The notes beneath the pieces were generated by a model that was not told where the DNA came from, ran no database searches, and saw nothing but the letters and a program-made list of their open reading frames with translations. A stretch of 64,000 nucleotides of DNA from Dryocosmus kuriphilus (Eukaryota; Arthropoda; Insecta; Hymenoptera; Cynipidae), in contig CM076197.1 in the NCBI GenBank assembly GCA_038277395.1, forward strand, positions 81,701,951 through 81,765,950, read 5' to 3'. Positions 10,586 through 20,792 of the stretch are shown piece by piece (position 1 is the first letter of the stretch; every line of letters begins with the position of its first letter). A program made the position numbers and the translations under genes.

Positions 10586-10985
10586 ATTAACGGAACTTTC
10601 CTTGAACCTTGACCATAATTTTCACATTTACAATTATCATAAAATTGGTTTGTTTATAATTATATTATAACTTTCATTTTTATAAATAAAAACAATATTT
10701 TCTTATAGATTACCAATACCTTTGTGTTACACGAGCACCAAAATTACAAATTACTTTCAACTTCTTACTGATGTCTACGGATACTTTAAAATTGTTATGG
10801 TGAATTGACATTTTTGACACTTAAATTATTGTATACTTTTTTAAATTTCTACTATTTTAGTTTTATACAGTACTTTATATATATTTTTAGAATTAAAATC
10901 TGAAGAGGGAACAGGTATTAGTTCCGAAACGTCATGAAATATTTAAATATATGAATTGTCTGGAAGCTGTTGTTTTGACTTTTTG
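10586..10985 (+). repeat. PLE-1 right arm (terminal repeat)
   Basis: Reverse complement of 8565-8963. It lies downstream of the RT ORF and carries a sense-strand hammerhead motif, the usual 3' placement in this element class. Confidence 0.85.
10877..10952 (+). ncRNA. Hammerhead ribozyme motif, PLE-1 right arm
   Basis: The core CTGAAGA (10900-10906) is followed by stem II, GGAAC paired with GTTCC (10921-10925) across an 8-nt loop, then GAAA (10926-10929) and CGTC. The predicted cleavage is after C10933. ACGT forms a minimal self-complementary stem III, as in dimer-acting hammerheads described from Penelope-like elements. Stem I has two base pairs at its base (T899-A934, A898-T935), an internal loop and a distal 8 bp helix (10879-10886 with 10945-10952). 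All conserved core bases are present. Confidence 0.78.
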
Positions 10986-11350
10986 ATTTCTAATGTGATC
11001 AAATATTCACAACTTTAGGACCTTTTATATCAATATATTACATTTTCTGAGACACCTAAGCACCAAACGTTTCATCAAACCGATTTCATCAGAACTTTAT
11101 ATCAAAGGGTTTTTCGGGTCTTTCGAATTTGGAGTCAGAATTTACATATTCAAAATGGCGACTCAAAAACTGCTTGATAGTAATTGTTAGTGGAATTATA
11201 ACGAATTTTTTATTTTTGGTCCACCATATTTGATCCGCCATTTTGAACATTTATATTTTTTCTCCAAATTCGTAATCAGCGACCCGAAAATCCTTTTGAT
11301 AGAGAGTTCTTAAGAAATCGGTCTGATGAAACGTTTAATGCTTATAGGTA

Positions 11351-11544
11351 CAGTCAAAAGCATGTATGCCTTATGTTTTGGGGAGCAGTCCAAAAATGAA
11401 AATAGCATCAACTCTATACGTTTGTATGAACTCTGACGTGTACTTGCATTGCCATGGTTCATGGTTCATACAAACGTATAGAGTTGATGCCATTTTCATT
11501 TTTGGACCTACTTATCAAACATAAGGCATACATGCTTTTGACTG
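11351..11544. mobile_element. Tc1/mariner-like MITE (194 bp)
   Basis: Long inverted repeats begin CAGTCAAAAGCATG and end with the reverse complement, and TA flanks both sides (11349-11350, 11545-11546). The arms extend most of the way to the centre, so the whole unit is a near-perfect hairpin. No coding capacity. The CAGT ends and TA duplication suggest mobilisation by a Tc1/mariner transposase. It is inserted in the right arm of the 8226-11878 foldback element. Confidence 0.85.
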
Positions 11545-11989
11545 TACCTCAGAAAATGGAATTTGTTGGTATAAAAGATTCTACAGTAGTAAATATTTGA
11601 CCATATCAGAAATCATGCATGTGAATTTCCGTACATTTTTTCATGATAAATCCGAATCTGTTAACCAAATTGACGGATATCTTTGCATTTCGAAGTTATT
11701 TTCATCCGAATATGCCGAAAAACGGTCTTTTTTTCAATTACAGGCTAGAATATCTCAAAATCCTGACATGCTAGACATATCCTGCTGACAGATTCGGATT
11801 CAGCGCGAAAAACTACAGGAGAAAACACCTTCAGATCTCAGTGAGGAAACAAAAGTCTTATTTTTGTAGGCCTGTGTGATTGCTGCTTCATAGAGGAAGC
11901 TTTGTGATGATGATTTTCGAACTACATTTTTTGACATTTCTTGACATAATTCGACCTCAGAAGCTCAAGTGTTACAAAAATTTTCACGA

Positions 11990-13400
11990 ATGTGTTGTGT
12001 CTGTGTGTGTTTCAACAATACTTTTTTATGAGAACTCGAAAATAGTTGAGCTAGGGACATGAAATTTGGAGGGATTGTAGTCCTAAATAATATCCATTAC
12101 ACTGCCCAGCAAATTTTAATTTTTTTTGATGCGAATAAGATGGTACCTAGTGTTTCCGAACGTATTTTTCGTGCTGAACACGAATCTGGGTTCAAAAACT
12201 TCCCATCACGTTACGTTCTTGAGAAAAGAAAATAGGGGTTGAATCCCCTAAAAACGGCGTTTTTAGCCATTTTTGAAAAATTGTAGAGCTGAACCGTGAC
12301 GTGCTATATACTCCGCTAGTATCAGAAATTAAAGGCTGAAACAAGCCCTTTCAAATGAGCCATATTCAAAATTAATCGCATGCGTCCTTAGAGCGGGGGT
12401 GTGTTTTCGCCTAGGGATGGACGAAGAAAACGAAAACAGAAAGGATTTTAACAAACTAACACCCACACCCAGGCATGATAAAATTTGCAGTGCTTTTAAA
12501 GGTTTTAAGGTTCGCTGATTATGAATATGCAGTTAGGTTTTAAAAATTCAAAATGGCGGATCCAATATAGCGGACCATTTTTCCAAATTTGATCGTATTC
12601 GCTTGAAACTTGTTACTCGGGTGTTTTAAGAGTCGCTGATTAAGAATATGCGACCCTTGAAACCTTTAAAAGCACTGCACATTTTATTATGCCTGTGCTT
12701 AGGTGTAAGTATGTTAAAATCCTTTCTGTTTTCATTTTATTCTTCCACTCCTAGACAAAAACACACCCACCGCTCTAAGGGCGTATGCGATTAATTTTCC
12801 ATACGACTCATTTGAAAGGGCTTGTTTCAGCCTTTAATTTCTGATATTAGCGAAGTTTGTAGCACGTCATGGTTCAGCTCTACAATTTTTCAAAAATGGC
12901 TAAAAACGCCGTTTTTAGGGGTTTCAACCCCTATTTTCTCAAGAACGTGATGTGATGGGAAGTTTTTGAACCCAGATTAGGTGAATAGGTGCGATCTTAT
13001 TCGAAAAACTCATGGAGGGCAGTGTATTGACTGAGTTTAAAGCCGGATTAGATCAGAATAATTGTATTTTTTTAGTTCATATTTTTTATGAAATACATTC
13101 TTTGATAAAAAGGGTTGAAGTTGATTCATTAAATATCATGAGAATGATAAAAAATGAATTTGAAAAATTCGAAATTTTAAAGAATTTTTATCATGATATT
13201 GACAGTAATACCAGACTCTGTGAGCGGAATGTTTTTAAACAAGGGGTGGTATTGACTTAATATAATTCAATAGAATGCTTACATTGTTCTTTAATAATGT
13301 ATCATATAATAATGGGAATTATTTAGAACTACAGTCCCTCCACATTTCCCAGCTAAACTTGTTTCCGAGTTATAATAAAAAAATGTAAGTTTAAAAATTA
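11990..13400. repeat. Outer inverted repeat around the 12.1-13.0 kb foldback
   Basis: Sequence at about 12030-12097 (including 'ggagggattgtagtcctaaataat') is the diverged reverse complement of 13306-13375. The inner foldback element (12098-13026) sits between these arms. This suggests an older inverted-repeat element that received a younger one at its centre. Confidence 0.55.
12098..13026. mobile_element. Foldback DNA element with TACACTGCCC ends
   Basis: The element begins TACACTGCCC (12098-12107) and ends GGGCAGTGTA (13017-13026), which includes a TA on each side. The two halves are diverged reverse complements over almost the full length; for example 'aaaacggcgtttttagccatttttgaaa' type blocks occur at 12249 and 12905. 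The centre is near 12575. No transposase frame: non-autonomous. An 82-codon frame at 13012-13260 straddles the element border and is not credible. Confidence 0.75.
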
Positions 13401-13606
13401 CATATATTTTATGATCAGTCTGACGTAATAAGTACCAAATTTGTTCAATCTGTCATGGATGACTTGACTGATGTATTTAAAATTTGCGAAGACTATATGA
13501 TCAAATGCATTGATGATATATAACGTTATATAATAATTTTCCATGAGGAAACAAAGCGCTCATACAATGAACACCAAATAAACACACCCATACTGAACCC
13601 ACAGTA

Positions 13607-14513
13607 CGAGGGCCTACCCAAAAGAAACCGAACTACTTCTGTACAAAGTTATTATTTTGATTTTTCTACAAAAAACATTTAATCTCATTCAAAGTACTCT
13701 CCATTGGAGACAATACACTTATCTAATCTCTTATTCCATTGTTCGAAACATTTTTTAAATTCCTCTTTTGTGATGCTTGACAGTGCCTCCGTCGTTTTTT
13801 CCTTCACTTCAGCTACGTCCGCAAAACGCTTTCCTTTCATTTCCCTTTTCATTCGGGGGAATAAAAAAAAGTCACAGGGGGCTAAATCGGGTGAATAGGG
13901 TGGGTGAGGAACAGTGGCCATGCTATTTTTGGTCAAAAATCGGCGCACAGAAAGAGCTGTGTGAGCAGGGGCGTTGTCGTGGTGGAAAAACCAGTCCCCC
14001 GACTGCCACAAATCAGGCCTTTTCCATCGTAAACTGTTGCGCAATCTTTTCAAGACTTCCAGGTAGATCTTCCAGGATGATTTCACGAATTTTTTCAACA
14101 TTTTCGTCGGCTCGGGCCGTCGAAGGACGTCCAGAGCGAAGTTGATCGTCAGTTGACATTTCCCCACTTTTAAAACGAGAAAACCACTCGAACACTTGAG
14201 TTTTTCCCATAGCATCATCCTTGTAGGCCGTTTTTAACATTTGAAGAGTTTCTGTGCCCGTTTTCCCGAGCAGGAAGCAAAACCTCACGTTGGTACGCTG
14301 ATCACGAAAATCAACCATCACAAAAAACGACGAGCGCGCAAAGCAACAGTCACAAAAAAAATTACACACACCAAATGCAACCTTACACAGTGATAGCAGT
14401 TGGCATACTAACTGGTGAAAAGTGCCTCTACACGCACCTACCGGCAAAAACCCGGTACTACAACAACTCCGCTCCCCACAACATCAGTTCGGTTTCTTTT
14501 GGGTAGGCCCTCG
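13607..14513 (-). mobile_element. Internally deleted mariner element
   Basis: Matching terminal inverted repeats (CGAGGGCCTACCCAAAAGAA at the left, its reverse complement at the right) are flanked by TA at 13605-13606 and 14514-14515. At 907 bp it is about 400 bp shorter than a typical 1.3 kb mariner. The terminal repeats are well preserved, so it could have been mobilised in trans. Confidence 0.9.
13685..14318 (-). pseudogene. Mariner transposase, internally deleted and frameshifted
   Basis: The minus-strand frame from ATG 14318 encodes the N-terminal DNA-binding part: FRDQRTNVRFCFLLGKTG, a helix-turn-helix with FEWFSRFKSG, and LRSGRPSTA. It runs to about 14026. There it joins, in another frame, the C-terminal catalytic part beginning near KRPDLWQSGDW. 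That part keeps HHDNAPAH, SPDLAPCDFFLFP (second and third catalytic Asp, 34 residues apart) and the C terminus WNKRLDKCIVSNGEYFE. The segment with the first catalytic Asp (the GDE motif) is gone, so the product could not be active. The HTH and the terminal repeats remain, a typical route to a non-autonomous mariner. Confidence 0.88.
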
Positions 14514-14556
14514 TACATATTTTGCAGCGGTTTTGACTTATTTTCTCTATACAGGG

Positions 14557-15732
14557 TGTTTTTTTCAACTTGAGACATCGAAATATCTCAAAAAATACGC
14601 ATCCAATGAAAAAAATATCTTTAATAAGAACTTTTTATTTTCGAGGGGGAAAAACGATCTTAAAAAAATTTACCCCCCCCCCCCCCCCCCCCAGGAGGCA
14701 GGGGTGGGGGTAACTTTGTAATTTCAAATGGCAACCCTAATTTTTTATCACAGATTGAGATTCTCCTTTATGAAATACGTAAGTTTTATTCGAAAAAAAT
14801 TTTTTCTGATTCGCGATACATGGCGCTGAAATTGCGAAAAATGAAATTGTTTTTTTTAACTTGAGACATCGAAATGTCTCAATAAATACGCATCCTATGA
14901 AAAAAATATTTGTAATAAGAACTTTTTAGTTTCGAGAGAAAAAAAAACGATTTTTTAAAATGTACCCCCCCCCCCCCCCCCCCCCCCCCCAGGAGGCAGG
15001 TTTGGTGGTAAATTTGTAATTTTTTTTCGCAACCCCAATTTTTTATCACAGATTCAGATTCTCCTTTATGAAATACGTAAGTTTTATTCGAAAATTTTTT
15101 TTCGATTCGCGATAGATGGCGCTAAAATTGCGAAGAATGAAATTGTTGACACTAATTTTAGCTCTACCCAGGAATAACGACGCGGAGTTAGTAGTTGCCT
15201 ATTCCTTTCGGGGTGTTTAATTTCAGTGAGTCCCCTTGCCTCTCACCATCTGGGTGCTTGATTTCGGTGAGTCCCCTCGCCTCTCACAATCGGAGTGCTT
15301 GATTTCGGTGAGTCCCTTCACCTCTCACCATCGAGGTGAGGGGCAAGGGGACTCACCGAAATTAAGCACCCCGAAGGGAATAGGCAACTAATAAGTCCGC
15401 GTCTTTATTCTTGGGTAGAGCTAAAAGTGGTGTCAACAATTTCATTTTTCGCAATTTCAGCGCCATATATCGCGAATAGAAAAAATTTTTCGAATAAAAC
15501 TTACGTATTTCATAAAGGAGAATCTGAATCTGTGATAAAAAATTGGGGTTGCCATTTGAAATTACAGAGTTACCCCCACCCCTGCCTCCTGGGGGGGGTG
15601 GGGTGGGGTAAATTTAAAAAAAATCGTTTTTCCCCCTTGAAAATAAAAAGTTCTTATTACAGATATTTTTTTCATAGGATGCGTATTTTTTGAGATATTT
15701 CGATGTCTCAAGTTAAAAAAAAAACACCCATA
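14557..15732. mobile_element. Foldback element with C-tracts and tandem left-arm duplication
   Basis: The left end (CAGGGTGTTTTTTT, 14557) matches the right end (AAAAAAAACACCC, to 15729) as inverted repeats. The left arm is present twice in tandem (about 14562-14850 and 14855-15150) and the right arm once (15425-15720). Each arm has a poly-C or poly-G tract beside 'aggaggcagg', with 20-25 C in the left copies. The central 15190-15410 holds several ~50 bp repeats with 'tttcggtgagtcccctcgcctctcac'-type cores, the last inverted. No coding capacity. Confidence 0.75.
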
Positions 15733-16889
15733 TGCTTTCCTGTCTTTCAAACTTTTTACCTTTATCTATTTCTTTGTAATCCTTCTTTCTTAATCTCGTC
15801 TTAATAATAATAATGGACTGATTGATTTTGATTGACAACATCAATTTTCAGGACAGCACTTACTTAGCGTCTGATATTATCTGGAATATCTACACAAGGA
15901 TTATTAAGTCCTCCATAACTTCTCCATAGTTCTCTCTATTCCTCTCTCGCCCTCCTGTATCCAAACAGCGACCACGTCCGTCGCGGGTGGTAATTCAGAC
16001 GACTGTGTGGTGTTAATGGCTTGTGGTGGAAGCCCAGTTCTCGAGTGGAATTCGAGAAACGCGTTCCACCATAACCAACGAGGCTTCTCTACTCTCTCGT
16101 CTTGCTTTTCTTACCTTAATGTTAACGTTAACATTAACGTTGACGTTGCAGCTGCCGCCTTTCTCTAACGGCACTGACGACTCCTAACGACTTCCATATA
16201 CCTATATATACTAGTTTCACTCCAATACTTATACAGTAAGTCTAATAAGGAAAGGCAAATACGAGGGTGAGTTCTGAGTCGAAGGTCTGTTATGGAAAAA
16301 CAAAGAGAAACTGCAATAAAAAACTTATTAAGGGGTCTTCACCGCTAAGACCTGGTAAATATTTGACTGGTCTTTAGACTACGAACCTCTGGACGTTATG
16401 AGGAAACTAACCAGTCTTCCTCTTCCTTCCTTTGCTACCTTACATTCCTTATATTACTTTTCTCTTTCTCATCTGTTTTCCTTTTTTATTCGTTCTCTTT
16501 CCCCCTTTTTGCCATTTGTTCCCTTTTAACGTGAGTCGTCCCCTTTCCTTCGTTTCTCGCTTTCTTGCTCATCCCTCCTGGTCCAAGTCCTCTCATTTGA
16601 TTCGTTATTTCCTACGCACTCGGTTCTTCTGAAGCAATGTCTCTCTTGATACGCATCTCGGAAAAGCACTCAAAGGTGAATGCCCGAGCAATTACCTTGC
16701 CATCTAGATTTTACATCTCCATTTAATTCACAACGCCCTACTCATCAAATTCTGCTATATGTACTCGTTAAATGCGCCCTTAGTCCATTTTTGAACCAAA
16801 TTACATTAATTATTTTATGCGTTATTAAATTTACATTCGAGGAAGTACTGGGCCATTTTTGAACGATAATAAGTATTGCTTATAGAGAT
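15733..16889. other. No gene recognised
   Basis: More balanced composition than the neighbours, with short frames only. A local palindromic run of TTAACG/CGTTAA words lies near 16118-16150. I could not assign any exon. Confidence 0.45.
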
Positions 16890-17275
16890 TCCGTGAGCTC
16901 AGATCTTGACCTGACATATGTTCTCTGATCTATGATCCCTCAACCTTTACCTCTGATCTTAGATCTCTGTCTTTTAACTTCTGCCATTCTAACCTTAGGA
17001 CCCCTTTGCTTCAACCTCTGACCTTTAATCCCTCACCCTTGTTTTAAGATCCTGACCTAGGACTCTTCATATTTGACCTTAGACCCCTCACAACAGAATC
17101 AGATCTTTCATCTTTCACCGTTAACCTCTGACACTTGACCCTTGACCTTTAAACCTGTTCTAAGGCCTTTCAACTTCGACCGCTCGCCTTTTATATCTGA
17201 CCCTGACCCGTGATCCCTGCCGTTTGACTTTAGTCCCCTGACGAATGTCCCTTCACCACTGAACCCTGACCTAGC
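16890..17275. repeat. Degenerate TGACC(T/C)-rich minisatellite
   Basis: Irregular tandem repetition of a roughly 15-25 bp unit of the form 'ctctgacctttaatccct', with many TGACCT or TGACCC words and 'gatccct' or 'gacccct' joins. TGACCT is the reverse complement of the nuclear-receptor half-site AGGTCA, but the regularity suggests a decayed simple repeat. Confidence 0.6.
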
Positions 17276-18587
17276 TTACGAGAAGTACAGAAAACAAAAA
17301 AAATTAAAAAAGAAGCAAAAAGACAAAGAAGAAATAAAAATATGTAAAGTGAAATACAACGAGAGAAATGAAACCGTATTAAGAGGAAGGAACGAATGAA
17401 AAAAGAAAGAATAAAAAATGTATGTATTTCAAGTATTTTAGAGGGTTGATATGACAAGCAGCAGGTCTGATCCCGAGGGCAGATTACATCCGAGTACCTA
17501 TTTAGACTACTTTTCGCGCCAGCATGAACTTCCCTTTATTTCTCTCGCTCCCCTTTACACTCATATGTGCCAGCGTGTTCCTCTGTTCCCGATACGACTA
17601 TACACACGTCCCGTAACGTCGTGGGGGGTTTCGATTTCGATCCCCATCAAGCGTTGAACAATTGCTATTCAGTTGTCGATCTGGAAACTAAATTCGAGAG
17701 AAAGATATCGGTATTGTTTAGCGACGTATTGTTTCGACGTCCCTATCAAGGCACTCATTGTCTCGAGTGGCATTGTTTAATGAATGCATACTATTGTCCC
17801 AGCGGTTTATCGGGTACCTGAAGTCGGGGTTCGACGGACTTGCTCGTTAGTTTGCCCGATTCATTTCTTATTAGCTTCGGTCGCGTGTCTGACCTCCACC
17901 CTAGTTCGATTATGTGAAGTCAGCGCTAATTCCGTCCTTCGAGGAGTACAGACTTTGTGTAATAATTTCAGGCAGGAGGTCATAAATTATTTTTTTTAAT
18001 AGGGATAGTCTGTGATTTTAATTTCAGAATCATCTTTCGTTTCACTTGAACTATTACTTAACCCATTATTCTTCCTTGATAATATTTTTGCTTCCAAAGT
18101 CCATTTTATTCTCTTCTATATTATTATCTACATTTCGCACAGCGTCAAATATAAGATAATACAAGTTGGAAAATGTTGATTTTATATAGGCGTCTAATCT
18201 CAAGGGGGAGGTGACGTTTTCCGTGATTATATCAACAGTATTTTTTTCTCTTCTCCTTTTAAGATTTGCTTTTTCAGTTTTTTTAAGTTTAATCCCTACT
18301 TTTAATTTCTCTTCATCCATTAAAATTTTTTTTTCATCTTCTTTTATACTCTTTTCTCATTGATATTCCCTCAGTCTCTCTATTTTCTAAAATTTATCTT
18401 CACTTTTATTTCAATATTTTCCATTTGTGATTTGCATTCCTAATCCCTAGATTGACATAACATTATTTTTATTCCTTCAACCTTTTTCCAATTTCCAATC
18501 GCGAGGCCTTTTAGATTTTGTCGTAATAAGCAGATGAAGATTCTCTTCCGAAGTACATTTAAAGTACTTTCTTTTTTATTTTTGAAA
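17276..18587. other. No gene recognised
   Basis: The stretch 17440-17950 has higher GC and overlapping short frames, with nothing recognisable. The remainder is T-rich. Confidence 0.4.
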
Positions 18588-19769
18588 CTGATGAATTTAT
18601 TAAGATCTTAAGTCATCGAATTATTATGTTGTCTGATTTATATTATGCAAATACTAGTTTTATCATGTGACATTTTTCAGACAATATATTTATCAGAAGA
18701 TGAACTCATGATAATTTTCGCGATTTTTTATGGTTGAAAAATACACGAGATACGTCTGAAGAATGTCACATCATAAAATTAATATTTGCATAATATAAAT
18801 CAGACGACATAATAATTCGATGACTTAAGATCTTAATAAATTCATCAGTTTCAAATATCAGTTCACGTTGACATAACTATCGTGTAACATCATGTATGTG
18901 TTTCTCAAACCCTGGAGACTCGGTAAATACAAGTTCCGAAAAATTGAGCCTTCGGATAGTATAAAAGCACATAAAATTTATACGGCCGTTTGAGTTGGCC
19001 CCTGGCGTCTTCAAAATCGATTTTGACAATTAAATTTTTGAAATATATGAATTTATAGGAAATTTTATGGCGCATCTTTTATTTTCTTACAAAAAATTTT
19101 TATATTTTACCGTTTCTGGAAAAAAGTGAAAAACTCGATTTTGTGAAAATCGAAATTTAATAAATATTTTTACTTCAACTCGCCCTAAAAGACAAAGTTA
19201 TGAATATTTTTACATTAAAATTGGAAGAGTTATGCTTCAAACTATTTTAAAGATGATATGCTCATTTAAACTTTTCCGATTTGTTATAAAAAAAAAGCTA
19301 TTAATTTATTTACCGAGCAGTATCAAAATAATGTTTCGCAACTTTCAAACGCTTCGTTTAACGAGCGAATTTCGAGTAAGCACAAACTTCCAGCGAAAGA
19401 AATGTTCGTTAAGTTATGATGAAGTTTTCTATAAAGTATTACTTCAATTGAATCAGTAGTTAAAAAATTACGAGCATTGAAACAGCGTGTCAGAGTTCGA
19501 GCGCGGTCCTATCGTAGATGCTAGGCTAGGAGAATTCTCTAAAGTTGGTATTTGAGCAGCAAAAGTTAAAGATGTTCAGACTTTAATGCCATATTTAAGC
19601 GAAGAAGGAAAAACTTTTTTTGAAAATTATTTTGCAAACGTCAGAGTTAAAAAGGCGACAAAGAAGGCTAAAAAACTACTTGTGTCACTAAAGACTTATC
19701 TGATGAAGAATTCACTTCCGATGAAAATTAGACGTAAGGGAACTTATTGACTGATTATAAATAGTTAAA

Positions 19770-19787
19770 ATACTATATATATATATA

Positions 19788-19830
<43 letters not shown>

Positions 19831-19845
19831 CATGTGTATATATAA
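19770..19845. repeat. TA dinucleotide microsatellite
   Basis: A run of TA repeats with minor interruptions ('gtatat', 'catata') near the centre of the large palindrome. Confidence 0.9.
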
Positions 19846-20582
19846 ACAGTTTCGTCTAATGAAATACGTAGTTTTTTAATATATTGGAAGATTAAATGGC
19901 ATTTTCTTTAAAAAGTTCATGTTTACGTTTTAGAATAGTTACAAAAATATTATATCCTAGTGGCTATACGATAGAACGGCGGCGCCGTGTGATCGAAGAG
20001 CCGAAGTACAGCGCTCGAACTCTGACGCACTGTTTCAATGCTCGTAATTTTTTAACAACTGGTTCAATTAAAGTAATACTTTACAAAAAAACTTCATTAT
20101 ATCCTAACAAATATTTCTTCTGCTGGAAGTTTGTCCTTACTCAAAATTCGCTCGTTAAACGAAGCGTTTGAAATTTGCGAGGCATTATTTTGATACTGCG
20201 CGGTAAATAAGTTAATAGCTTTTTTTTATAACAAATTGGAAAAGTTTAAATGAGCACATCATCTTTAAAATATTTTGAAGCATAACTCATCCAATTTTTA
20301 TGTAAAAATATTCATAACTTTGTCTTTTAGAGCGAGTTGAAGTAAGAATATTTATTAAATTTCAATTTTCACAAAATCGAGTTTTTTCACTTTTTCTCAG
20401 AAACCGTAAAAGATACAAATTTTTTGTAAGAAAATAAAAGATGCGCCATAAAATTTCCTATAAATCCGTATATTTCAAAAATTTAATTTTCAAAATCGAT
20501 TTTGAAGACGCCAGGGGCCAACTCAAACAGCCGTATAAATTTTGTGCCCTTATACTATCCGGAGGCTCAGTTTCACTGTTGG

Positions 20583-20654
20583 TCCGTGGTGGCTCAACTG
20601 GTAGCGCGACTCACTAGAAATGAGAAGGTTGCCGGTTCAAATCCGGTCCACAGT
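20583..20654 (+). tRNA. tRNA-like sequence (probably degenerate)
   Basis: The A-box-like 'tggctcaactggta' and an exact B box 'ggttcaaatcc' fit RNA polymerase III promoters, and a T run follows at 20659-20664. A cloverleaf can be drawn: T arm GCCGG/CCGGT around TTCAAAT; anticodon stem ACTCA/TGAGA with loop CTAGAAA (formally AGA); D arm GCTC/GCGC with one mismatch; acceptor TCCGTGG/CCACAGT with two mismatches. A serine tRNA should have a long variable arm, which is absent. A decayed tRNA or tRNA-derived SINE head is more likely than a working gene. Confidence 0.5.
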
Positions 20655-20792
20655 GCTCTTTTTTCGAAAACTTGTTTTATTTATCTCGCGTATTTTTCAA
20701 CCATAAAAAATTGCGAAAATTATCATGAGTTCATCTTCTGATAAATATATTGTCTGAAAAATGTCACATCATAAAATTAATATTTGCATACT

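Larger units (their letters stand above)
8495..10985 (+). mobile_element. Penelope-like retroelement with inverted terminal arms (PLE-1)
   Basis: The element has inverted arms of about 400 bp (8565-8963 and 10586-10985) around a 5'-truncated RT plus GIY-YIG reading frame. A 16 bp direct repeat ('tgatttctaatgtgat') lies at 8479-8494 and 10984-10999. This fits a target-site duplication, leaving a ~70 bp non-repeated tail (8495-8564) at the 5' side. Terminal repeats in inverted orientation, a tail and 5' truncation are known habits of Penelope-like elements. The insertion interrupts the older foldback element around it. The arms are nearly identical, so this copy is fairly young. Confidence 0.88.
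8226..11878. mobile_element. Foldback element, invaded by a Penelope-like element and a MITE
   Basis: Sequence at 8226-8478 is the diverged reverse complement of 11600-11878. They share 'ccgaatctgtcag', 'tttcgaagttattttcat' type blocks and the outer 'cacag..ctac' / 'gtaggcctgtgtg' ends. The inner part of the left arm resumes at about 10984, after the Penelope-like insertion, and pairs with 11200-11348 plus 11547-11600, the latter split by a Tc1-like MITE. Without the insertions the element would be about 1 kb and almost wholly palindromic, centred near 11195. No transposase was seen and the family is unassigned. Confidence 0.65.
18588..20792. mobile_element. Large palindromic element (~2.1 kb) with internal rearrangement
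   Basis: The arms 18945-19500 and 20030-20575 are reverse complements; for example 'ttgagttggcccctggcgtcttc' has its mirror at about 20505. Further out, 18645-18755 pairs with 20679-20792. The left side carries an extra inverted copy of the outer segment, so 18588-18856 is itself a ~270 bp hairpin. The centre contains a TA microsatellite. Near 19560-19730, 'VKDVQTLMPYLSEEGKTFFENYF' can be read in one frame, a possible captured protein fragment that I cannot assign. A tRNA-like sequence lies in the right outer arm only. Confidence 0.7.

Noticed and set aside
11063..11098. CTGATGA...GATGAAACGTT on the minus strand, hammerhead-like
   Set aside because: Stem II would have only three pairs with a bulge, the cleavage-site context is poor, stem I does not form, and the partner arm lacks the core. 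Probably chance.
14671..14692. Long C and G runs as telomeric or G-quadruplex-programmed sites
   Set aside because: They are homopolymers at equivalent positions in copies of one foldback arm, with no telomere-like unit. The run at 47094-47118 is isolated.
17567..17821. 84-codon frame in a higher-GC stretch
   Set aside because: Overlapping frames in other phases are equally open and no known motif is present. Not enough to call a gene.
20583..20654. Functional serine tRNA gene
   Set aside because: The acceptor stem has two mismatches, the D stem has one, and the long variable arm required for serine tRNAs is missing. Kept only as a tRNA-like sequence.
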